From JAJRVM01 sp041752115 (GTDB taxonomy: Bacteria; Planctomycetota; Planctomycetia; Pirellulales; Pirellulaceae), in the NCBI GenBank assembly GCA_041752115.1, contig JBGSHS010000277.1:22641-86640 (forward strand): a stretch of 64,000 bases of DNA. The letters are read 5' to 3'. The position numbers were made by a program, and so were the translations under genes. The notes beneath the pieces are model-generated. The model was given only the letters and a program-made list of their open reading frames with translations. It searched no databases and was not told where the DNA came from. This document shows positions 16,861 to 25,911 of the stretch, piece by piece; within the stretch, counting starts at the first letter, position 1, and each line of letters starts with the position of its first letter.

Positions 16861-17991
16861 TCAGAACCGGAGCAGACGCCAAACTTGGTCCGACGAGTCG
16901 ACGATGGCCTTGTCGACCAGCGCGGGCCAAGTCGCCGCAGAGCCCGCATCCTTCCCAGCCGAAGAATGAGAAGCGGCCAGATTCGAAGCAGGCACGGTGG
17001 CGACCGCAGTAAGTAGTGAACGCGTCGTAGATTGCACGGAGCTTGTCGCGCCAGAAGCAGGACTTCCCGCGTCGGCATCCGAATCACCCGCTCCGGTCGT
17101 CGTAGTGGCACCCGGCGAGCCGAGCAGATCGCGACCGGAAGTGAGTACTCCATCGTCCGGCACGTCAACAGATCCACTGGGAGGAGTACCCGTGCCTGAG
17201 GATGCATCGGTGGGGTCAGGATCAGACGGCTCTTGACCGTCACCAGGAACCGGACCATTCGACACGTCAGGCAAGTCAAGAACACGCGGCACCGTGGTGT
17301 TCGGCGGTTGGCTGGTACCTGGTTCCACGGTGTCTGGATCGGGATCCGACACGGGGTCATCGTTATCCGACGAGGAAGCCCCCGATGAATCGCCGGCCAA
17401 GGGAACGCTGGGAGGTGTTGTGCCCGGTGAATCGGGAACCGTGGGTGGTGGATTGGTCGGAGGATTCGGACCGATCGAAGTGCGCCGCTTGAGAATAATC
17501 GTGACAACTGACGCCTGGGCGGAGAGCGTTGACTGTGGCGAGAGCAATTCTCCCTCAGGGGCGTCAGCGGAAGCCTGCATGCTCATAGCAGTGACGCTTG
17601 CCGGATAGCAGATCGTTTCTCCCCACACCGTGTGTTGATCCAGGACCAGATCGGCTCGGGGCGCCCAAGCAAGCGGCTCAGTCGTCGAACTCGTACGGAC
17701 CGGAGTGGCACCGGCCGAATCAATCACCTGAATCACGGTCGCCGGCAGATTCTGCTGAAGGCGACGAATCAGAAGTTCTTCACCAGCTCGGACGTCGGAA
17801 GAAATGTCTGCAGACGTCGGGGTACCTGTACCGGTTAGAAGGGAACGTATCTCGAGCGTTTCCAGATGCGGCAAGCGTGGCAAGCGACGGCGACCTGATA
17901 AAGAAACCGCACCTCGATGCTTCTCCCGACGGCCAACGCTTAGTAGCTTCTTCACTTGGCGCAACATAACGACATACCCCGATACGGACAT
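16861..17991 (-). CDS. LEPR-XLL-motif surface protein, Pro/Ser/Thr/Asp-rich
   Basis: A 376-residue protein. The N-terminus has the basic stretch and HLETLEIRSLLTG segment that mark planctomycete LEPR-XLL proteins (consensus LEPLExRxLLS). Residues 60-165 are ordinary sequence. Residues 170-310 are a low-complexity linker full of Pro, Asp, Ser, Thr and Gly (PDPDP, PSDPDP, TTTTGAGDSD). The C-terminus has no anchoring motif. Start choice between the Met at 17991 and the one at 17967 is open, as neither has a strong ribosome site. The role is probably cell-surface or matrix; nothing more specific can be said. It diverges from the large adhesin gene across the 18 kb repeat region. Confidence 0.65.
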   Translation of the reverse strand: MSVSGYVVMLRQVKKLLSVGRREKHRGAVSLSGRRRLPRLPHLETLEIRSLLTGTGTPTSADISSDVRAGEELLIRRLQQNLPATVIQVIDSAGATPVRTSSTTEPLAWAPRADLVLDQHTVWGETICYPASVTAMSMQASADAPEGELLSPQSTLSAQASVVTIILKRRTSIGPNPPTNPPPTVPDSPGTTPPSVPLAGDSSGASSSDNDDPVSDPDPDTVEPGTSQPPNTTVPRVLDLPDVSNGPVPGDGQEPSDPDPTDASSGTGTPPSGSVDVPDDGVLTSGRDLLGSPGATTTTGAGDSDADAGSPASGATSSVQSTTRSLLTAVATVPASNLAASHSSAGKDAGSAATWPALVDKAIVDSSDQVWRLLRF

Positions 17992-18365
17992 CGAAGAGAA
18001 GACTCCGTCGACTCAGCCACGCCGTCCATAACAGCGTCTGATGGGCCTCGCCTAGGATATGTATCTGGCGGTGGCCGAGTTACTGGGCGGGCGCCGGTCG
18101 GAATCGACCATTTGACTTGCATCCGTCCCTGCGGGGAAAACTTGTAACAGAGACCGATGCAGAGGTCAATGTCACAGCCACCTTGCCTCACGAGGCAGTT
18201 GTCTCACGAGGCACACCGAAAACTGGCAGGGGCACACCGCAGCGAAGTGGTGTGGAAATAGGGAATGCGACAATGCCGCAATGCGACAATGCCACAATGA
18301 CACAATGGGCTTCGGCGTGGCGGCAACGCTCCCACTGCAGCGTGTCAGAGAGCGTTTTCTCCTTG

Positions 18366-18745
18366 GTCATTGGGCATTCGTTGTTCGATATTCTGCGGTT
18401 CAGACCGCTGGAAACGCCGGGCGTCGCTTCAGTTGTCGCATTGATGCACTGTCGCATTGATGCATTCCCTATTCCCCGACCACTTCCCACCGGCCGGTCC
18501 GGGCCCAGCTCGCGTCTTCCCCTTGCACATTGGGCATTCCTTGTTCGATATTCTGCGGTTCAGACCGCTGGAAACGCCGGGCGTCGCTTCGGTTGTCGCA
18601 TTGATGCATTGTCGCATTGTGGCATTCCCTATTCACCGACCACTTCCTACCGGCCGGTCCGGGCCCAGCTCGTGTCTTCCCCTTGCACATTGGGCATTCG
18701 TTGTTCGATATTCTGCGGTTCAGACCGCTGGAAACGCCGGGCGTG
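18366..18745. repeat. 160-bp tandem repeat, about 2.4 copies
   Basis: The landmark TTGTTCGATATTCTGCGG recurs at 18381, 18541 and 18701, exactly 160 bases apart. The first two units are complete; the third stops after the CAGACCGCTGGAAACGCCGG block. Units differ at only a few positions. The whole 17992-18935 interval otherwise shows a GACAATGCCACAATGAC-type short-unit stretch near 18268-18310. It holds no supported gene, and the frames seen on both strands are created by the repeat. A diverged copy in inverse orientation lies around 25735-25800. Confidence 0.93.
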
Positions 18746-18935
18746 AAGGCTTCCCCCACCGGCGATTTCTACCCCCTCTTCCCCCCCGCTCTGCGACCAA
18801 TAAGTTGCCCGCCTCTCCTAATCCGGATAAAATACGCATTCATTGCGAAACGAGCGTCTCGCCCCAACTTCTTTGCTGACGCGGGCATGGAAACCCAACC
18901 GCTTTGATCACACCTTTTCAGCGAAAGTTCCCCCT

Positions 18936-21900
18936 ATGGATGGGCCCACTCCGAATCGACTCCGCCGATCGCGTTCTTCCTACCCCCAGACCAATCCCAG
19001 CTACGTTGGTCGGAGCCCTGTGCGACCGAAACGAGGGAGCCGGCGACGCGCTATGACTTCTCGACGGCTGCATACGGAGCCGCTCGAGGCTCGCTTGCTG
19101 CTGGCCGGCGATATGACGGTCCGCTTCGCATTTGCGGACATGGGAGGAGAATCCAGCGATTTCCTGATGGTGGGAAGTGACTATACGCTGCAGGTGTACG
19201 TACGCGATTCGCGCAGCCAGCCCACTGGGGTTCAACAAGCGTATTTCGATGTGAACTACGATTCTTCGCTGATCTCGGTGACTCAGGCCGTTGCGGCGGG
19301 TGCCCAGTATCAATTGCAGTCAGCCGGTGACACAACGACGGATGGCTTGATTGACGAAGCGGGTGGAGCTGACTCGGACACCACACCGCCCACACCACCG
19401 GGGACTGAGCTGTTGTTGTTCACGGTTCCGATCCGTGTGGAGTCGGCTGGCACGCTGCAACTGACAACGGACCTGTCGGAGCTCACAGCCAGGCTGCCCA
19501 AGTTCTTCCTGAGTGAATCGGTCGTTCCGTTGGGGAGCATCGAGTTCGTGGGCACGAGCATTACGATTCGCGACGCCGCGATTATCATCTCCCCCACAGC
19601 CGGTCTGCAGACCAGTGAACTGGCGGGCACCGACAGTTTCCAGATCTCGCTCCAAACCGCCCCCTCGTCGAACGTCACGATCAACCTCTCGTCGAGCGAT
19701 ACGAGCGAAGGAACCGTGTCGCCGGGGAGCGTGGTCTTCACTCCCGTGAATTGGAGTATTCCGCAAACGGTCACCGTACAGGGAGTGGACGACGCGGTGG
19801 CCGACGGCAACATCAGCTACGAGATTGTGACGCAGCCGGCAGTGAGCAGCGACACGCACTACAGCGGGCGAGACGCGGCGAACATCTCGGTCACCAATAT
19901 CGACAATGATACGGCGGGCATCACGGTTCAACCGACCAGCGGCGAGACGAGCGAAAGCGGCTCGACCGAGACCTTTCAGATTGTGCTGGACAGTCAGCCG
20001 CTGGCGAACGTCACGATCGCCGTGGCATCGGGCGATCCGAGCGAGGGTACGGTTGCGCCAAGCGGTGTGGTGTTCACGGCAGAGAACTGGAACGTACCGC
20101 AGGTCGTTACCGTAACTGGCGTGAACGATAATGTGGCCGATGGCAATCAGGTCTACTTGATCGTGACGGAAGCGGCAGTGAGTCTCGATCCCGAGTACAA
20201 CGGCCGGTCCGTGGCCGACGTGTCGATCACCAACCTGGATGACGATGCCGCCGGCATTACGGTCCAGCCGACGACCGGCCAGACGAGCGAAGCTGGAGCA
20301 ACGGCCAGTTTCTCCATCGTGCTGACGAGCCAGCCGCTGGCGGACGTGACGATCGACCTTGCCTCGAGCAACCCGGCGGAAGGTACAGTGTCTTCCAGCA
20401 GTGTCGTCTTCACACCGGTCAACTGGAACACGCCGCAGACCATTGTGGTGACGGGCCAGGACGATAACATCTCCGATGGCAACACAGCCTATTCCATCAT
20501 CACGTCGGCGGCCGTCAGCACCGACTCGGCCTACAACAACCGGACCGTCGCCGATGTCTCGCTGACCAACGTCGACAATGATTCCGCTGGCATCCAGGTA
20601 GTGCCCACCACCGGGCAGACAAGCGAAGCGGGTGGAACCGCCACGTTCGCCATCACGCTCAGCAGTCGTCCGACTGCCAGCGTAACGATCGCATTGAGTT
20701 CCAGCGACACGAGCGAAGGAACCGTCTCGCCGGCCAGCATCACCATCACTCCGGATAACTGGAACACACCTCACCAGGTGACCGTCACCGGCGTGGACGA
20801 CCCGGATATCGACGGACTGCAGACCTACACGGTGATGACTGCGCCGGCCGTCAGTACGGATCCGAAGTACAACCAGCGCAATCCGGCCGATGTTACGATC
20901 ACCAACAGCGACAATGATACGCTGGCAATTATCGTCACGCCACTCACGGGAGAGACGACCGAAGCGGGCGGGACCGCGACGTTCACCGTCGTGTTGGGCA
21001 GCCGCCCGGCAGCCAACGTGTCGATCGATCTCTCCTCCAGCGACGTCGGCGAAGGAACCGTCTCACCCGCCACTCTCACGTTCACTGCCGCGAACTGGAA
21101 CCAGCCGCAGTCGGTCGTCGTCACGGGCCAGGACGATCCGCAGCGTGATGGTGACATCGCTTACCATATCGTCACCTCCAATGCGCGAAGTGACGATCCG
21201 AACTACAATAACCGCACTGTCGAGGACGTCGCCGTTACCAACCTGGACGATGATGTGGCGTCGGTCGTAGTCACACCAATCACAGGACTGGTTACCGGCG
21301 AAGACGGACGCACGGCGACCTTTACCGTACGACTCTCCAGCCAGCCGACAGCGGATGTCACGCTCACCTTGTCTTCGAGCAACGTCAACGAAGGGACAGT
21401 CAGTCCTGCTTCGTTGCTGTGGACAACCGAGAATTGGGATCAACCGCAGATCGTCACCGTCACCGGGGTCGACGACAGCGTGGATGACGACGACGTTTTG
21501 TATACGATTGTCACCAGCGCGGCGGTCAGCACGGACAGCTTCTACAACAATCTCGCGGTCGACGACGTGCAGGTTGTGAATCAGGACGATGATCAGGCCG
21601 CGATCCTTATTTCTCCCACGTCCGGACTGGTGACGAGCGAGGCGGGTGGCCAGACATCCTTTTCGGTCGTCCTGACGACTCAGCCAACAAGCAATGTGAC
21701 AGTGACCGTGACGAGCGACGATGCATCGGAAGCGACCGTGACGCCAGGCCAGCTCACGTTCACTCCGGCCAATTGGAACAGCGTGCAGCAGGTGACGGTC
21801 GTGGGAGTGGATGATTCATGGGTCGACGGTGACGTCGCCTATACGATCACCGCACGCGCCAGCGGCGGGGACGAGGTGTTCCAGAACCTGTCACCGACCA

Positions 21901-23972
21901 TCATTTCGGCCATGAACCAGGACAACGACACCGCGCAGCTGATCCTCTCTGCCGCCAGCAGTTCCGTGGTGGAGGGAACCGGCGAGATCATGACTCCCGC
22001 CACGTTCACCGTCACGCTCGTGGGAGCCGTGGAAGGCGGACTGACGGTGGCGGTAGCCACCATCGACGGCTCGGCCACTGCGGCGGGCAACGACTACGTC
22101 AGCCTGAGCGATACGCTGACATTTGCCGGCGCTGACGACGAATCGCATTCCGTCAACGTCAGCGTAGTGGCCGACGACATGCTCGAACCGGACGAAACAT
22201 TCCAGGTATCATTGGGCGTGTTGGGAGGCATCAGCGCTTCGGCCGCAGCGCGCATCACGCTTTCCGATTCGCCGCTGCAATTCACCGTCGTCGATGACGA
22301 CGAACCGGTGATCTCCTTCTTCGCCGTATCGCAAGAGGAAGGAACTGGCGAAACGGCCAGCGTCTTCGCCTTCGACGTCGTCTTGTCGAATCCCGTTCAG
22401 GGTGGACTCACCATTGAGTACTCCACGAGCGACGGCACGGCCACGGTGGCCGGTCATGATTACGTCGCCAAGAGCGGTCTGCTCGAGTTTCTGGGCACGG
22501 CCAACGAAAAGCACACAATCGAGATCACGGTGAATGCTGACAACGCGGTCGAGCGCGCCGAGAGTTTCACTGTATCGCTCGACAAGATCAACTTCCTCGA
22601 TCCTGCCCTGGCCGAGGTGATTGAGGCGGAGGGCGCCTCGCAGACCGGCACGATCCTCAACGACGATACGGCCACGATCGCCTTCGAACTAAGCGACAGC
22701 CTGATCGTGGAAACGGCTGACCACCGCCTGATTAATGTTCGGCTGGCGGTCTCCAACGGCGGCACACTGACCGAAGATATCACCCTCGACGTCTCCGTGC
22801 TGCCTGGCGGCACGGCGACGTCCCCCGAAGACTTCATCCTGTCGCAGACGTCGATCACCTTCCCTGCCGGCAGTCAGGATGGAGCGGTGCAGGCCATCGA
22901 TGTCGACATCATTACGGATGATGTCGAAGAGGAAGAAGAGCAACTGACGCTGCAACTGACCATGACTGGAAACGGCATGGATGGCGCCGTCGCACTCGTC
23001 GCCCCCAGCCAGCACGTCGCAACCATCTTCGAAGATCCGATGACCGCCAGCGTTTCCGGCAAGGTCTGGCTCGATACCAACGGCAACGGTCGGCAAGAGA
23101 CGGGAGAATTGCCCATTCCCGGCGTCTTTGTGACCCTCAGCGGAATCGATCTGGGAGATCGCGTGGTCGAAATCGTCCGCATGACCGACGCGCTGGGGAA
23201 CTACCAGTTCACGCAACTCCCGGGCGGCACCTACACGGTTCGCGAATCGCAGCCGGCAGCATTCTTCGATGGCGTCGATGCTTTGGGAACGGTAGCCGGG
23301 CAGCGACAGGGACAGCTGCAAAACGATCAGTTCGCCGACATTGTACTCCCACCTGAAGCCCAGGGAGCCAACTATAACTTTGGCGAGTTGCAGCTGGCTC
23401 AACCCCCGATCTCCGCGCGCATGTTTTTCGCCTCGTCCTCCACACTCAGCCAGCACATGCGGGAGGTCGTGGCTCGCGCCGAGCAGCTTCGCGGCAACAC
23501 CGCCCAAGCAGAGGCCATCCGGCACGTCGAATCGGTGGAAATGCGACGCATCGCGAACCTGGTCACCCTGACCGGAACGACTCAGGATGATTGGTTTTCG
23601 TTCGTTCCGGCCGGCAGTCTCGAGGCAACCGACTCCACTCGGCATGCAGTCACCATCAACGGACTGACATGGGACTTCGCCGCCGAGCAGATCGATCAGG
23701 TTCTCTTCCTCGGCGGCGAGGGAATGGACGAGCTCGAACTGCTCGATTCTTCTCTCGATGATTCGCTCGCACTCAGTCACGACCAGGCGATCCTCAGCAG
23801 TGCGGATTTCCGCCTGGAGGCCATGGCCATGGAACTGGTTCGCGCCACCTCTTCATCCGGAGGAACCGATACGTTTACCCGCGACGAAGTGGAAATGATC
23901 GTTCAGCTGGAGGGCCCCTGGGTCGAACCGCCTGACGAGCCTGCTGAGCCGCTACGCGCGCGCCGGCCGTAG
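18936..23972 (+). CDS. Giant repetitive surface protein: cohesin-like, seven 112-residue repeats, Calx-beta and SdrD-type domains
   Basis: The ATG at 18936 gives 1678 residues; the open frame upstream is not protein-like. Order: basic N-terminus; LEPR-XLL-type motif TEPLEARLLLAGD (about residue 48-60); a cohesin-like sandwich (TLQVYVRDSRSQPTGVQQAY) to about 205. Seven tandem ~112-residue repeats follow (about 210-995), each with SSSDxSEGTVSPxS, a NW-x3-Q-x-V-x-V-x-G-x-DD block and a closing YNNRxVADVSxTNxDND. Then come three Calx-beta-like domains (VDDDEP, ILNDDTATIAFE junctions) to about 1365. An SdrD-like B domain (SGKVWLDTNGNGRQETGE) is next, then a C-terminal region of unknown type. Acidic DxD/DND patches suggest calcium binding. 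Likely function is adhesion or matrix building. Confidence 0.88.
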   Translation: MDGPTPNRLRRSRSSYPQTNPSYVGRSPVRPKRGSRRRAMTSRRLHTEPLEARLLLAGDMTVRFAFADMGGESSDFLMVGSDYTLQVYVRDSRSQPTGVQQAYFDVNYDSSLISVTQAVAAGAQYQLQSAGDTTTDGLIDEAGGADSDTTPPTPPGTELLLFTVPIRVESAGTLQLTTDLSELTARLPKFFLSESVVPLGSIEFVGTSITIRDAAIIISPTAGLQTSELAGTDSFQISLQTAPSSNVTINLSSSDTSEGTVSPGSVVFTPVNWSIPQTVTVQGVDDAVADGNISYEIVTQPAVSSDTHYSGRDAANISVTNIDNDTAGITVQPTSGETSESGSTETFQIVLDSQPLANVTIAVASGDPSEGTVAPSGVVFTAENWNVPQVVTVTGVNDNVADGNQVYLIVTEAAVSLDPEYNGRSVADVSITNLDDDAAGITVQPTTGQTSEAGATASFSIVLTSQPLADVTIDLASSNPAEGTVSSSSVVFTPVNWNTPQTIVVTGQDDNISDGNTAYSIITSAAVSTDSAYNNRTVADVSLTNVDNDSAGIQVVPTTGQTSEAGGTATFAITLSSRPTASVTIALSSSDTSEGTVSPASITITPDNWNTPHQVTVTGVDDPDIDGLQTYTVMTAPAVSTDPKYNQRNPADVTITNSDNDTLAIIVTPLTGETTEAGGTATFTVVLGSRPAANVSIDLSSSDVGEGTVSPATLTFTAANWNQPQSVVVTGQDDPQRDGDIAYHIVTSNARSDDPNYNNRTVEDVAVTNLDDDVASVVVTPITGLVTGEDGRTATFTVRLSSQPTADVTLTLSSSNVNEGTVSPASLLWTTENWDQPQIVTVTGVDDSVDDDDVLYTIVTSAAVSTDSFYNNLAVDDVQVVNQDDDQAAILISPTSGLVTSEAGGQTSFSVVLTTQPTSNVTVTVTSDDASEATVTPGQLTFTPANWNSVQQVTVVGVDDSWVDGDVAYTITARASGGDEVFQNLSPTIISAMNQDNDTAQLILSAASSSVVEGTGEIMTPATFTVTLVGAVEGGLTVAVATIDGSATAAGNDYVSLSDTLTFAGADDESHSVNVSVVADDMLEPDETFQVSLGVLGGISASAAARITLSDSPLQFTVVDDDEPVISFFAVSQEEGTGETASVFAFDVVLSNPVQGGLTIEYSTSDGTATVAGHDYVAKSGLLEFLGTANEKHTIEITVNADNAVERAESFTVSLDKINFLDPALAEVIEAEGASQTGTILNDDTATIAFELSDSLIVETADHRLINVRLAVSNGGTLTEDITLDVSVLPGGTATSPEDFILSQTSITFPAGSQDGAVQAIDVDIITDDVEEEEEQLTLQLTMTGNGMDGAVALVAPSQHVATIFEDPMTASVSGKVWLDTNGNGRQETGELPIPGVFVTLSGIDLGDRVVEIVRMTDALGNYQFTQLPGGTYTVRESQPAAFFDGVDALGTVAGQRQGQLQNDQFADIVLPPEAQGANYNFGELQLAQPPISARMFFASSSTLSQHMREVVARAEQLRGNTAQAEAIRHVESVEMRRIANLVTLTGTTQDDWFSFVPAGSLEATDSTRHAVTINGLTWDFAAEQIDQVLFLGGEGMDELELLDSSLDDSLALSHDQAILSSADFRLEAMAMELVRATSSSGGTDTFTRDEVEMIVQLEGPWVEPPDEPAEPLRARRP

Positions 23973-24020
23973 CCCTGCTCATCCCCGAAGGAGCGCCTGC
24001 AAAACCGTGCGTATCCCCTA

Positions 24021-24160
24021 CTCGTGCTCAGCGCCAGCGGTGCTCGTGCTCAGCGCCAGCGGTGCTCGTGCTCGAGGGCAACGCTCGGCTGACGCTCCCC
24101 GCGTGGGAACCGGATGACCGGATTGACGAGTACGAGTACGAGCACGAGCAGGAGCACGAG
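24021..24160. repeat. GC-rich short-unit repeat with inverted partner
   Basis: Two perfect 22-bp units (CTCGTGCTCAGCGCCAGC plus GGTG) at 24021-24042 and 24043-24064 continue into a partial third. A GAGTACGAGTACGAGCACGA stretch at 24127-24160 is largely the reverse complement of the CTCGTGCTCGTG side, so RNA from here could fold into a long hairpin. It follows the big adhesin gene. Nothing else gene-like is seen in 23973-24273, apart from a partial A-type unit near 24205 and the palindrome CACGCACT-GA-AGTGCGTG at 24249-24266. Confidence 0.75.
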
Positions 24161-24273
24161 GGAAAGACAAGTACCGAAGTTGTTTCTTCCCGCCTTGCTA
24201 CGTAGGCATACTCGCGCAGAGCATGGGGATATCGCCCCCAGGGCAGGTCACGCACTGAAGTGCGTGCTACGCG

Positions 24274-25641
24274 TTAACGCACGTAGACCGTCTTGATATT
24301 GACGAATTCGCGGATACCGAAGTGCGAGAGCTCTCGTCCATAACCGCTCGCCTTCACTCCGCCAAAGGGGAGTCTTGGATCGGAGCGCACGAAGTCGTTT
24401 ACGAAGCAACAGCCGGCGTCGAGTTCTTCGGCGGCAATGCGTTCGCCTTCGGCCAGATTGCGTGTGAAGACAGCGGCCCCCAGTCCGAAACAGGATTCGT
24501 TGGCACGACGAATGGCCTGCGCATCATCGGCGACCGGGATGATCGCCGCGACTGGCCCGAAGAGTTCTTCATCACACGCCGGCATGCCGGGCCGGACGTC
24601 GGTGAGTACGGTGGGAGGATAGAACGCACCGGCCCCATCTGGGATTTCGCCTCCGAGCAGGCATCGCGCCCCCTGCTGTACGCTCCGCTGGACCTGCTCG
24701 TGAAGCAACTGGCGCAGATCGTGTCGGGCCAGCGGCCCCACTTCTGTCTCGTCCAGCAGCGGATCGCCCATCTTCTTCTGACTCATCTGCTCCACCATCT
24801 GCTGCTCGAACGCCACAAGCTGCTGGGTAACCACCAGGAATCGTTTCGCGGCAATGCAGCTTTGACCTCCGTTGAGCAGCCGGGCGGTAACACAAGCCTT
24901 GACGGCCTGATCCACGTCGGCGTCCTTGAGAATCAGATAGGGATCGCTGCCACCCAACTCCAGCACGGTCTTCTTCAATGCCCCGCCCGCCACGCGCGCC
25001 ACTTCCTGCCCGGCAGCGGTGCTCCCGGTCAGTGTCACTGCCGCCACATGCGGATGCTGAATGATATCGGCCACACGGCGGCTGCCAACGAGCAGATTGG
25101 TAAACACGTTCGGCGGAAAACCTGCGCTGCAAAATGCCTCTTCGATAGCGACGGCACATTGGGGGACGTTGGAGGCGTGTTTGAGCAGCGCGACGTTTCC
25201 CGCCATCAGTCCCGGAGCGGCGAAACGAAAGACCTGCCAGAACGGGAAATTCCACGGCATGACGGCCAGAACGATTCCCAGCGGTTGAAACGTGACAAAG
25301 CTGTGATGCGCGTCGGTTGCCACCGGCTCATTGCACAGGAACGTCTCGGCATGTTCGGCGTAGTATCGACAGACCCACGCGCACTTCTCGACCTCGGACC
25401 GTCCCTGCGCCAGGGGCTTGCCCATTTCGCAAGCCATCAGCCGGGCGTAGGTCAGGGCATTTTCCTGCAACCGATCGGCCAGAGCGTACATCAGTTCCGC
25501 GCGCCGAGCGAAACGGGTGCGTCGCCAGGCCAGAAACGCTCGTTGAGCATCGCTCAGGATCATCTCGACCTTTCCCTCCGACAGCTCCGAAAATCTGCCC
25601 AGCACTTCTCCTGTGGCGGGATTGATCGATTCGATACCCAC
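24274..25641 (-). CDS. Succinate-semialdehyde dehydrogenase, NAD(P)-dependent
   Basis: This is a 455-residue aldehyde dehydrogenase oxidising succinate semialdehyde (or a close aldehyde) to the acid. The start is a GTG ending at 25641, preceded by TAAGGAGA seven bases upstream. The frame also extends further upstream, but those 48 residues derive from a dispersed repeat. Family landmarks: ESINPATGEVLG at the N-terminus, MPWNFPFWQVFRFAAPGLMA, LTGSTAAGQEV, catalytic base E228 in LELGGSDP, catalytic C262 in NGGQSCIAAKR, and LPFGGVKASGYGRELS near the end. It is a stand-alone gene with no GABA aminotransferase next to it. In this group of bacteria the aldehyde source is unclear. Confidence 0.92.
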   Translation of the reverse strand: MGIESINPATGEVLGRFSELSEGKVEMILSDAQRAFLAWRRTRFARRAELMYALADRLQENALTYARLMACEMGKPLAQGRSEVEKCAWVCRYYAEHAETFLCNEPVATDAHHSFVTFQPLGIVLAVMPWNFPFWQVFRFAAPGLMAGNVALLKHASNVPQCAVAIEEAFCSAGFPPNVFTNLLVGSRRVADIIQHPHVAAVTLTGSTAAGQEVARVAGGALKKTVLELGGSDPYLILKDADVDQAVKACVTARLLNGGQSCIAAKRFLVVTQQLVAFEQQMVEQMSQKKMGDPLLDETEVGPLARHDLRQLLHEQVQRSVQQGARCLLGGEIPDGAGAFYPPTVLTDVRPGMPACDEELFGPVAAIIPVADDAQAIRRANESCFGLGAAVFTRNLAEGERIAAEELDAGCCFVNDFVRSDPRLPFGGVKASGYGRELSHFGIREFVNIKTVYVR

Positions 25642-25734
25642 GGACGTCTCCTTACCACACGACAAGTTCTCACAACACGACAAACAACATGGATTGTCCA
25701 GCGGTTCACAGGGTTGGCCCGTGGACGGCGGGTC

Positions 25735-25800
25735 GCCGAGGCGTCTGAATCGCAGAAGATCGAACAAGGATTGTCCGCTTTCCAACTGGAAGAATCACGT
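25735..25800 (-). repeat. Diverged inverse copy of the 18 kb tandem-repeat unit
   Basis: Read on the minus strand, CCTTGTTCGATCTTCTGCGA and the following TTCAGACGCC match TTGTTCGATATTCTGCGG and TTCAGACCGC of the 160-bp repeat. This explains why the dehydrogenase frame continues upstream of its true start. Confidence 0.75.
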
Positions 25801-25911
25801 TTGCAGTCCCCGGCGATCGCTCGCTGGGTCGCTCAAGCGATGCTTCCTCTTTCTTCTTCATAATTGCGGCTGCTTGTGCGATATTCTACGGTCTTCTGTC
25901 GGATTCCTTGT

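Noticed and set aside
18117..18907. Several 60-200 residue frames in the tandem repeat region
   Set aside because: The same text recurs with repeat period 160 and changes frame; no protein-like features.
24322..25863. 513-residue plus-strand frame opposite the dehydrogenase
   Set aside because: Antisense shadow of a strongly recognised aldehyde dehydrogenase.
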